From an uncultured Clostridia bacterium (GTDB lineage: Bacteria > Bacillota > Clostridia > UBA1381), in assembly GCA_934476675.1 (NCBI GenBank), contig CAKSOE010000037.1, positions 1-30,937 on the forward strand: 30,937 bases of DNA, in the 5' to 3' direction. The notes under the pieces were generated by a model. That model was not told where the DNA came from, ran no database searches, and worked only from the letters and a program-made list of their open reading frames with translations. Positions 1-7,009 of this stretch are shown piece after piece; position 1 is the stretch's first letter, and the number at the start of each line of letters is the position of its first letter. The position numbers and the translations under genes were made by a program.

Positions 1-5
1 TATTT

Positions 6-1568
6 TTATATCACCAAAACACCGCGCTCATCATAAACCGATGATGTGTTCACATTCATATTGCGCACGGCCCTGTCCAATGCCATAATTGTACTGACCG
101 CACCGTCTATTCTCTCTGATGAGTGTTTCTTTGACGGCTTTATATTTTCAGCAGCATCGGTCTCAACACATACATTATCAAAATTCCACCTGAGAATCGG
201 ATTCATATTATGCACAATTTTGTTTTTAAGTACAAGTGTGAATATCTCCTTTGTCGGCGGCGACATATCCTTAAAGCCTTGTCCGAACGGCACCATTGTT
301 AAACCTTCGTCCATCAGATTTAATATGATTTGTGTTGCGTTATATCGGTCATACGCAATTTCTTTTATAACAAACTCGCTTGCAATTTCTTTAATATCTG
401 CCTCTATTCTGCGGTAGTCAACCACATTTCCCTGTGTTGTCCGAATATGCCCCTGCGCTTTCCACACATCATACGGAACATGGTCGCGGTTCACTCGTTT
501 TTTAAGATTATCATCCGGTATCCAGAAATACGGAACAATAATATATTTTTCATTTTCGTTTCTCGGCGGAAACACAAGTACAAAAGCCGTTAAATCAAGT
601 GTAGTTGAGAGATCAAGTCCGCCATAACATTCACGTCCCTTTAAAAGTGATAAGTCCACTATCTCATTACATTCATCCCATTTATCCATCGGCATCCAAC
701 GGGTGGACTGTTTAACCCACTGATTAAGACGCAGCTGTCGGAACAGATTTTCCTCTGCCGGGTTGTCTTTGGCACTCATATATGCGTTTCGTACCTTTTC
801 AATATCTATCGTGTACCCGAGTGACGGATTTGCTCTGTACCAGTTTTCCTCACTCGTCCAATCCTCATCATCCGGCAGACCGTATATTGCAGGATAGAAT
901 GTGGTGTCTATCTTTCTGCCCTCCAAAATATCCACCGCTTTTTGGTGTTGTTCAAAGCATATGCTGTTTCTGTCTGTTCCGGCTGTGGTTATGAGAAAAA
1001 ACAGCGGCTGCATTCTTGCGTCACCGGAGCCTTTTGTCATGACATCAAACAAATCACGATTCGGCTGTGCATGGAGTTCATCGAAAATCACACCGTGAAT
1101 ATTTAAACCATGCTTTGTAAACGCTTCCGATGAAAGTACCTGATAGAAACTGTTTGTTGGTTCATACACAAGCCGTTTTACCGACATTACGGGTTTTATT
1201 CGTTTTTTCAGCGCCGGACACTGGTCAACCATATCCACAGCAACATCAAAAACAATGCTTGCCTGCTGACGGTCGGACGCACAGCCGTAAACTTCAGCGC
1301 CCCATTCCATATCACCGCAGGTAAGATACAGCGCCACACCTGCCGCAAGCTCCGATTTACCGTTCTTCTTTGGGATTTCCACATACGCCGTGTTATATTG
1401 TCTGTAACCGTTTCTCTTTACAGTTCCGAATACGTTTTTTATAATATCCTGCTGCCAGGGTAGCAGGTCAAACGATTTCCCGTGCCATTTACCCTTAGTG
1501 TGTTTTAGGCTGCTTATGAAGTTTATCACACGTTTTGCCTTATTTTCGTCATACATCAGCCTTACCAC
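6..1568 (-). CDS. terL: Phage terminase large subunit (TerL)
   Basis: This 520-residue protein is the ATP-driven DNA packaging motor and nuclease of a tailed phage. An ATPase motif PKKNGKS (residues 66-72) is followed by a Walker B-like VIFDE (about 160-164). The C-terminal half starts the nuclease fold with GLDLSTTLD (about 317-325), where Asp319 is a likely metal ligand. The length is normal for the Terminase_1 (YmfN-like) family. A GTG at 1568 gives the longest product and overlaps the end of the small terminase; the ATG at 1556 (MYDENKAKRV) is an alternative because neither has a clear Shine-Dalgarno. Gene order cyclotransferase-TerS-TerL on the minus strand is typical of Clostridia siphophages, and portal and capsid genes would lie left of the window. 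The frame is intact although both upstream phage genes are damaged. Confidence 0.93.
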   Translation of the reverse strand: MVRLMYDENKAKRVINFISSLKHTKGKWHGKSFDLLPWQQDIIKNVFGTVKRNGYRQYNTAYVEIPKKNGKSELAAGVALYLTCGDMEWGAEVYGCASDRQQASIVFDVAVDMVDQCPALKKRIKPVMSVKRLVYEPTNSFYQVLSSEAFTKHGLNIHGVIFDELHAQPNRDLFDVMTKGSGDARMQPLFFLITTAGTDRNSICFEQHQKAVDILEGRKIDTTFYPAIYGLPDDEDWTSEENWYRANPSLGYTIDIEKVRNAYMSAKDNPAEENLFRQLRLNQWVKQSTRWMPMDKWDECNEIVDLSLLKGRECYGGLDLSTTLDLTAFVLVFPPRNENEKYIIVPYFWIPDDNLKKRVNRDHVPYDVWKAQGHIRTTQGNVVDYRRIEADIKEIASEFVIKEIAYDRYNATQIILNLMDEGLTMVPFGQGFKDMSPPTKEIFTLVLKNKIVHNMNPILRWNFDNVCVETDAAENIKPSKKHSSERIDGAVSTIMALDRAVRNMNVNTSSVYDERGVLVI

Positions 1569-2041
1569 CGCCCAGCGTTAAAAGATGTTCCATTAAATCA
1601 TCATCGCTGTCTGAATTTGAGGAATCGGCAGCAATACGGCTGCGTGATGATGGCGTTAATCCGAATTGTTCGCAAAATCTGTTCATAAGCCGCAAATACG
1701 TCTGTGCAATCGACACCTGCGGAACCTGCTACCAGTATCCGGACGGTGTTTTCACAATCGCACCGTGCCGCGATATGAACTCCTCTGCCTCTTTCCACCG
1801 GGCATACGCCTGACAATATCCTGCAAACGCGGTCATGTCCACTTCTGTTAATATTCCAAGCTGTTCCATCTGCTTTGCAAGTCTGCGCCATTCTTTTTTC
1901 GCGTCGGATTCAAGCCATTTAGGGCATGGCGGCGCTTTTTTTCGCAGGGCGCGGTTCATTTGTATTTATTTCTCTTTTACCGGGATTGCCTTCCAGCTCC
2001 TTTAAAGCTGACGGCTTCGGTTTTCTGCCTCTCTGTGCCAC
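1549..2041 (-). pseudogene. terS: Phage terminase small subunit, P27 family, broken by frameshift and amber stop
   Basis: The P27-family small terminase can be read only in pieces. Translation starts at a GTG (2041) eight bases after GGAGG (2054-2050) and reads VAQRGRKPKPSALKELEGNP, the usual family N-terminus. The frame breaks at a run of seven A (about 1936-1942): the homologous continuation KAPPCPKWLESDAKKEWRRL lies one base off, as if one A had been gained. That second piece ends at TAG (1731-1729) after PSGYW, where relatives usually carry a Tyr codon (TAC or TAT), and the same frame then reads QVPQVSIAQTYLRLMNRF and on to a TGA at 1549. Two independent lesions argue for decay. Programmed frameshifting plus amber readthrough is possible but less likely. 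The 3' end overlaps the TerL start. Confidence 0.82.
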
Positions 2042-2441
2042 AAGTGTCACCTCCTTTGCACAACGAAAACAGCCGCCTTTTAAGCGACTGTCTGTTTATA
2101 TATTTTTTATCTGATTCGTTCAAACATTCCTTTCTGCTCCGTTCGTATGCTTTTTTTATCACATCAATATCAAATCCGAAATTGTGATACCCCTCAATGC
2201 AGGTTCTGACATAGCGGTCAAGTGCAAGCTCGTCCGCGGTTGTGGTTTCCCACACGGCAACGGGAACGCTTGAACCATCCTTCGGCTCAATGGTTAGGTA
2301 TGAACCCGTCTTACTGCCCTTAAAAAGCAGTTCGTAATTCAGCATGACAGCTGTGCCTATAATCCTTGCATTCGGACAGCGATACCTCATTTGATAAACA
2401 TTTAAGTTACTTCCGTATGCAATATAGTATCTTTTATCCAT
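1977..2441 (-). CDS. Gamma-glutamylcyclotransferase-like phage protein with internal deletion
   Basis: The N-terminus RYYIAYGSNLN is the signature of the gamma-glutamylcyclotransferase/AIG2-like fold, often found just upstream of terminase genes in Clostridia phages. The family normally continues from LDRY into EGYP, whose Glu is the catalytic base, then about 40 residues later reaches YVRTCIEGY. Here LALDRY (codon at 2211-2213) is joined directly to VRTCIEGYHNFGFD, so the catalytic Glu and a central block are missing while the frame is kept. The product of 154 residues is therefore probably inactive. The C-terminus reads through a hairpin (2069-2091) and 65 bases into the small terminase, which suggests that the native stop was also lost. 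The ATG at 2441 has a good GAAAGGAG site nine bases upstream. Confidence 0.75.
   Translation of the reverse strand: MDKRYYIAYGSNLNVYQMRYRCPNARIIGTAVMLNYELLFKGSKTGSYLTIEPKDGSSVPVAVWETTTADELALDRYVRTCIEGYHNFGFDIDVIKKAYERSRKECLNESDKKYINRQSLKRRLFSLCKGGDTCGTERQKTEAVSFKGAGRQSR
2069..2091 (-). terminator. Hairpin between the cyclotransferase and small terminase genes
   Basis: An 8-bp stem with one mismatch (ACAGCCGC against GCGACTGT) encloses a 7-base loop, and on the minus strand it is followed by TTTTCG. It lies inside the present extended cyclotransferase frame, just before the small terminase ribosome binding site. It may be a weak terminator or an mRNA processing hairpin. Confidence 0.35.
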
Positions 2442-2460
2442 ATAAAAAAACTCCTTTCAA

Positions 2461-3294
2461 ATTGCTCTTCTAGAGGCTACGGTTCTACCCGAAAAGGCAA
2501 CAAATAAGAATGTCAAATGGACTACGGGTAATGTAGAGGTTGCGACCGTGAGCAATGGGACTGTTACAGCCGTTGGTGTAGGAGAAACAACAATCACAGC
2601 AGTGTCGGAAGATGGATTATATAAAGCTACATGTAATGTAAGTGTTTCTGCGAGTGATGATAATGTTGTTGACAGTGGAGAAGATGCAAATGGTATATTG
2701 TGGAGTCTTGATTCAAAAGGCATTCTTAAGATAGCGGGAATGGGAAAAATGGAGGACTATTCCAAACCGACCTCAATTCCGTGGTATGCTTATCGCAATG
2801 AAATAAAAGAGGTTTTCTTCGATGAAGGTATAACGCATATTGCAACCAGAGCTATGTACAACTGTACGTCATTACAAAAAGCATACATTGCTCGTTCGGT
2901 GGTATCAATAGGAAATTTAGGCTTTGGTAGATGTGATGATGTTAGTATTTATGGATACAAGGGGACATATGCGGAAACCTATGCCAATGATTATGAACTG
3001 CCTTTTGTTGAGTTGACCATTGACGAAGAAAAAAAGATGACAGTCGACTTTGCGAGCACATCAAAAAGATGGTACTTTGACATAAGCTTAAAAGATTGCA
3101 CAGAGGCTGCCGTGGTGTATTTGGCTATATATGATGAAAATAATAGGTTGCTATCAGTTAAAATAGAAGATTTTGCAGTTGATGATATTACGAGTTTTGA
3201 ATTCTCAAAAATTGATACAGCAGCATATTTTAAAGCATTTATTTTAAATAGCAATCTTTGTCCATTGTGCGATTCATATAAAGATGATTTATAA
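2461..3294 (+). pseudogene. 5'-truncated surface protein with BIG2 and BspA-type LRR modules
   Basis: The open frame extends upstream of the first ATG (2548) to about 2461 and clearly codes there: LEATVLPEKATNKNVKWTT followed by ATVSNGTVTAVGVGETTITA is a bacterial Ig-like 2 (BIG2) domain cut near its start. Residues after NGILWSLDSKGILKIAGMG match the BspA-type leucine-rich (LRR_5) pattern, ending with IYGYKGTYAETYANDYELPF. The last 75 residues form a beta module with YLAIYDENNRLL and FKAFILNS that recurs in other secreted proteins of the window. A stop (TAA 2443-2445) and the start region of the phage gene lie immediately upstream, and there is no signal peptide. It is therefore the 3' remnant of a larger secreted protein, cut by the phage junction at about 2460. 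Confidence 0.75.
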
Positions 3295-3336
3295 TTTTAT
3301 TGTATGAATAATTCAAAAATAAAGTAAATGTCAGGC

Positions 3337-3380
3337 GAGAACGTTACATGGTAAAATTACATTTGCCACGTAACGTTCTT
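3337..3380. terminator. Long stem-loop after the truncated surface protein
   Basis: An inverted repeat GAACGTTAC (3339-3347) and GTAACGTTC (3370-3378) extends inward through several further pairs, giving about 17 pairs with a small loop. No long T-run follows, so it may be a factor-assisted terminator or an mRNA 3' stabiliser for the upstream gene. Confidence 0.5.
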
Positions 3381-3410
3381 ATGTATAACGCTGAATTTAT
3401 GTGAAGCGTA

Positions 3411-3439
3411 TTGCTTATTATTGCTTAATATGATATAAT
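3411..3439 (+). promoter_or_regulatory. Strong extended -10 promoter
   Basis: TTGCTT (3411-3416) is separated by exactly 17 bases from TATAAT (3434-3439), which is preceded by TGA (extended -10). Transcription would start near 3446 and run into the leader ORF and terminator at 3503-3577. Confidence 0.72.
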
Positions 3440-3502
3440 AAGAAAAAACGGATAGGCGGTATTTATGGAGATTAGCTGACATTTAAATAGGAGGTATACC
3501 AT

Positions 3503-3583
3503 ATGTTGAGATACATTTGTTCTGGGCAGAAGAATGATAAAGCAATAAGCTGGGGTTCTTTCTTCTGCTCTTTTTTTGTTTAA
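3503..3583 (+). CDS. 26-residue leader peptide ORF overlapping a terminator
   Basis: An ATG at 3503 sits behind a strong AGGAGG site and opens a 26-codon frame beginning MLRYICSGQKND and ending FFCSFFV with TAA at 3581-3583. The last codons lie within the right arm and T-run of the intrinsic terminator at 3524-3577. The layout (strong promoter, short leader ORF, terminator inside the ORF, downstream gene) is that of a transcription attenuator in which ribosome position decides readthrough, as in leaders of several antibiotic-responsive genes. There is no run of a single regulatory codon, so amino-acid attenuation is not obvious. The peptide itself matches nothing I recognise. The downstream gene is the damaged sensor at 3610-5744. 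Confidence 0.5.
   Translation: MLRYICSGQKNDKAISWGSFFCSFFV
3524..3577 (+). terminator. Intrinsic terminator inside the leader ORF (attenuator)
   Basis: GGGCAGAAGAA (3524-3534) pairs with TTCTTCTGCTC (3560-3570) over 11 positions, one or two of them G-T, and the stem is followed at once by seven T (3571-3577). The loop is 25 bases and contains the middle codons of the leader ORF. Confidence 0.72.
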
Positions 3584-3609
3584 AATAATCAAGAAAGAGG
3601 CCTTATGTG

Positions 3610-5744
3610 ATGAATAAAGTAAAACAATTTATTTTGCTTATATGCTTAAATATAATCAAAGCATGATCAGCCTTATGAAAAGCAATATAGACCGTACAAT
3701 GAATGAAGTTAATTTTACGGATTATTACATACAAATAGACTCCACGACTAAAAAAATAGTTTCCGGCGAAACAATCAGCCGAACGGAAAAATACGATTAT
3801 ATGTATTTTTTAAACAACCTCAAACAAAACAGCAAATTAATAGATGACGTATGCGTTTATCTGGAAAATGAAGATATTATAGTGTCGTCGAGGGGAGTTC
3901 TGCCCTCACGGACATATTTTGACACGCAGTGCAAAATGTCGGGATATTCATATGAGCAGTGGAAAGGAAAAATTCTTCTGGAAACAAAAAACAGAGAATT
4001 TTATCCGGTTGAAAAAATAGAATTTTCCGACAGCGTAAGCCAGGACGTAATTGTCTATAAACGCAGTCTTTACGGACAAACAAAGACCACGCCTGCCGCA
4101 CACATTCTGATGCTTCTCAAAACAAACGAGATGACAAAGGATATTGATGTTTACGGCAGCGAATGTTTCATAATCGACAAATCGGGGAATGTTATATTCG
4201 GTAAAAAGAATAACGAATTGAATTATTCTCCCGATAAGCTGCATAAAAACGAAAAAGAGCTGTTCAACGGCGATTCGGACAGAGCGGAGGTATACGAAGA
4301 ATCCGATAACTCAAATCTGATATATGCAGCCGTACTGGATAAGAAACTGATTTTGTATAACGTTAATAACTTTGCCAAAATGGGAGTGGTTGTGTGCGTT
4401 TTATATCTTTTGCTCGGAGTTGTGTTTTTCAGATTTTTGGGAAATCTGGTATACAGCCCGATAAAACGCATATTAAAAAAGATTGAAAACGGAAACAGCG
4501 GACAATCCTCGGAAATAGAAATGATAAGCGCTAAAATCGACGATTTGATGAAAAATGAAAGTAAATATCTGCATCAGATTGAGGAGCTTTCCGATTTTAA
4601 AAAGAAAACTCAGCTCAGAGCGCAGCTCAAAAATGCGGCTTCAAAAACCGATCTGCTAAACTGGCAGTATGAGTATTTTATGGTTATGGTTGTTCGTCTC
4701 AATGTGAACAATATAATTGAGGATGAAGAGGTTCAGACCGTCCAGCTTATAAAATACGCCGCATTAAATATTCTTGACGACTTGCTCGATAAATCCGTAA
4801 GCAGCGAAACGGCGGAGCTTGAAAATAATTATATTGCGGTTGTTTTCAACTTTCGGGAGGAAAATGCTGGCAGTATACTTGATAATATATACGTAAATGC
4901 AAAGGTAATGACGGACATTCTCGAGCAGGAATTTAACGTTATGACAAGTATTTCGGTGAGTGAATGTCATAAGGGTGCGGAAAATCTGAATTTGTGCTTT
5001 AATGAGGCAATGGCGGCGCTTGATTTCAGATTTGCCGATGACAGCGGCGTGTTAATCAGATACGATATGATTAACAATAACAATATGTCGGATTCGATAT
5101 ATTACTGGCCGTCGGAAATCGACGAAATATTTACGGCGTGTATAAACAAAGGCGATTATAAAAGCATAGAAAAGATTATCGATGAAATCGTAAAAACAAA
5201 TATGAAAAACGTAAAATATGCGGAAAGCATTAACGACTATATTTATTATAATCTTCTCGGAACATTTCTGCGTATTGCGTCAAGTATGATGAACTACAAA
5301 ACCATCAAAAAAATCAAATACAGAGAGGAAATGACACCAAAGGAGAATATTGACGTGATAAAAAAAGAATTTGAGCAGCTGTGCTCCATAACGGAGGAAA
5401 AACCTGCAAAAAATTTAAAGCTTCTGCAAAAAATCGAGGCATATGTGGATGAACATTTCTGCGAAAACAGCATTGACCTTATAAGTATTGCGGACAGTAT
5501 GCAAATGTCGGTTCAATATCTGACAGCGTATTTTAAAAAGCATAAAAATACAACATTGCTTAAATACATTACGCAAAAGAGAATGGATTACGCGAAAGAA
5601 CTTTTGTTAAACACTAATTTTACCATAACGGATATTGCGTTAAAGGTTGGCTACACCGATGCAAGCGTATTCACCAAGGTGTTTAAAAAGACGGAAAACA
5701 CTACTCCGGGTAAGTACAGAGCGTTGTTAAAGGAAAATAAATAA
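3610..5744 (+). pseudogene. Membrane AraC-family sensor-regulator, N-terminal membrane segment disrupted
   Basis: The main frame from ATG 3642 gives 700 residues: an extracytoplasmic dCache-like sensor (to about 245), a transmembrane segment starting MGVVVCVLYLLLGVVF (about 247-268), a linker beginning SPIKRILKKIE, a central YesN-like region, and a C-terminal AraC DNA-binding domain (about 594-698, with SIADSMQMSVQYL and ITDIALKVGYTDASVFTKVF). The homologue at 27651 has a first membrane helix of about 25 residues and a basic start that are absent here. An ATG at 3610, nine bases after AGAGG, encodes MNKVKQFILLICL, which looks like the beginning of such a helix, but in another frame. A small deletion near 3640 probably removed the helix and shifted the frame. 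Initiation at 3642 would give a protein without its first anchor. Its likely target is the adjacent MBL gene or the carbohydrate locus. Confidence 0.72.
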
Positions 5745-5756
5745 CGGGGGAGCTTT

Positions 5757-6482
5757 ATGAAAATAATATTTTTGGGAACAAGTCACGGTATTGCCGAACA
5801 AGGCAGATTCCGTACGTCAATGATATTGGAAACAAATTCTTTTTCATATATCATTGATTTGGGCGCACCGATAGGAACGCTTATGAAAGACAGAGGTATT
5901 TCGTTTGAGAGCGTTCGTGCAGCGTTTATCACGCATATGCACAGCGACCATGCTTTAAACATAAACGAATACATTGAATGGTGTAATTGGCTTGATGAAG
6001 AAAGAAGTCTTTATCTGCCCGAAAAAAACGATATTAAGGCAGTGGAGGATTGGATATATGCAACCCATTGCGAGGAGCTTTGCGCAAGAGGAAAATGCAT
6101 TCTTAAAAATGTTTGTGAGGGTAAATTTTATGATGACGGAAATATTGCGGTCACGGCAATTGAAACTCATCATTTAAAACGCGGAAAATCCTTTGCCTAT
6201 ATGGTTGAAGGTGAGGGGAAGAAGCTTTTATTCACGGGTGATTTGCAGGATTCGTTTGCGGATTTTCCTGAAATTGCGCGTGAGGAGGATTTTGACGCAA
6301 TTGTTTGCGAGCTTACGCATTTTGATGTGGGAAATGCACTTTCGGCGCTTAACAATGCAAGAACAAAAAGAATTATTTTTAACCATGTTCGCGATGATAA
6401 AATTGCAGCTCTTCAAAGCTGCGGTGATGCCGTTAAATTTAATTACCATATAGCAAACGACGGTGATATAATCATGGTTTAA
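5757..6482 (+). CDS. Metallo-beta-lactamase-fold hydrolase
   Basis: This 241-residue cytoplasmic protein opens with KIIFLGTSHG and carries the complete metal-binding motif HMHSDH (His60, His62, Asp64, His65). Later ligands fit ETHHLK (about 140), LLFTGDLQD (about 160) and the final IIFNHVRDD (about 205). The overall form resembles RNase Z/PhnP-like phosphodiesterases of the MBL superfamily; the substrate cannot be told from sequence. It starts 12 bases after the AraC-type sensor stop, behind GGGGGAG, so it was probably co-transcribed with that sensor. It appears intact, unlike its neighbours on both sides. There is no signal peptide. Confidence 0.82.
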   Translation: MKIIFLGTSHGIAEQGRFRTSMILETNSFSYIIDLGAPIGTLMKDRGISFESVRAAFITHMHSDHALNINEYIEWCNWLDEERSLYLPEKNDIKAVEDWIYATHCEELCARGKCILKNVCEGKFYDDGNIAVTAIETHHLKRGKSFAYMVEGEGKKLLFTGDLQDSFADFPEIAREEDFDAIVCELTHFDVGNALSALNNARTKRIIFNHVRDDKIAALQSCGDAVKFNYHIANDGDIIMV

Positions 6483-6501
6483 AATTAAAGGATAGTTGAA
6501 A

Positions 6502-6744
6502 ATGGAACACTTAAAATTTAATTTATCTAAAAATGACGGAAAATTCAAAATTATGAATGCCACCAACGGTGGTTCTTGCCACAAAAGACATGCTAATGAC
6601 CAGTACAGGACCAATTTAGATGACTATATAGTATCGGCTGCGGACGGAACAAAGTATATTACAGACGACCTCTCATTTGCCCAAACAATAGGAGCAAACG
6701 GTTCGGAAATTACATATACAACAGACGATATCAGGAAATTATGA
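6502..6744 (+). pseudogene. N-terminal fragment of a GH39-like glycosidase fused to unrelated sequence
   Basis: An ATG at 6502 behind AAAGGA starts MEHLKFNLSKNDGKFKIMNA, then HKRHANDQYRTNLDDY. This resembles the N-terminus of Clostridia GH39-type beta-xylosidase or related glycosidases, where a HAVNNGP-like stretch and a DQ-R-N motif precede YSRNHD. At about codon 42 the similarity stops at TNLDDY and about 38 unrelated residues (IVSAADGTKYITDD and so on) follow before the stop. A complete enzyme would be several hundred residues long. I read it as a deletion scar that joined a glycosidase start to the inside of another gene. The family call rests on remembered motifs and is moderate. Confidence 0.5.
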
Positions 6745-6960
6745 AGAGTGACGCAGTATTCAGCAATGCAGCGCCGACGGCAGACGAAAACACAGCCGTT
6801 GTTTCAATAGCAAAAACAACAGAGGGCGAGTTGTGCAATATATCAAATTGCTGTTATTATAGGCGTTGTGGTTTCAAAGATATTTGATGCAAATATCGGC
6901 AGAATAAGCAACAGAATAGTTGATAACAAAAAGTCAACGGGCTCTGATATGTCCAAACGG
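6745..6960 (+). other. Degenerate coding debris downstream of the glycosidase fragment
   Basis: No intact gene is visible. One frame from ATG 6741 gives about 48 codons (MKSDAVFSNAAPTADENTAV). Another frame around 6850-6955 encodes a hydrophobic stretch AVIIGVVVSKIFDANIGRI followed by SNRIVDNKKS, which looks like a membrane segment and tail of a lost gene. The pieces are in different frames and probably continue the sequence fused at 6625. Confidence 0.35.
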
Positions 6961-6992
6961 AAAAAGCCGAGGTTGAAAAACCTCAGCTTTTT
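6961..6992. terminator. Bidirectional intrinsic terminator
   Basis: AAAAAGC-C-GAGGTT (6961-6974) and AACCTC-A-GCTTTTT (6979-6992) form a 14-position stem with a single mismatch and a GAAA loop. The A-run on the left and T-run on the right let it stop transcription in both directions. It sits between the convergent left cluster (plus) and the SGNH esterase (minus). Confidence 0.85.
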
Positions 6993-7009
6993 ATATGTCA
7001 GATACTATA

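Noticed and set aside
1601..1891. Minus-strand ORF of 96 codons over the small terminase
   Set aside because: It is an alternate frame of the terminase remnant; the homologous residues are in the other frame.
1549..2041. Amber recoding of the phage as the explanation for the TAG
   Set aside because: A frameshift is also present, and the large terminase stops with TAA with no internal TAG; ordinary decay is simpler.
2457..2723. Minus-strand ORF over the BIG2 fragment
   Set aside because: Antisense of a clear BIG2 coding frame; Thr/Ser/Leu-rich shadow composition.
3411..3600. T-box or SAM-type riboswitch before the left sensor
   Set aside because: No T-box core sequence or SAM-type junction is visible; the ORF-terminator overlap explains the signals better.
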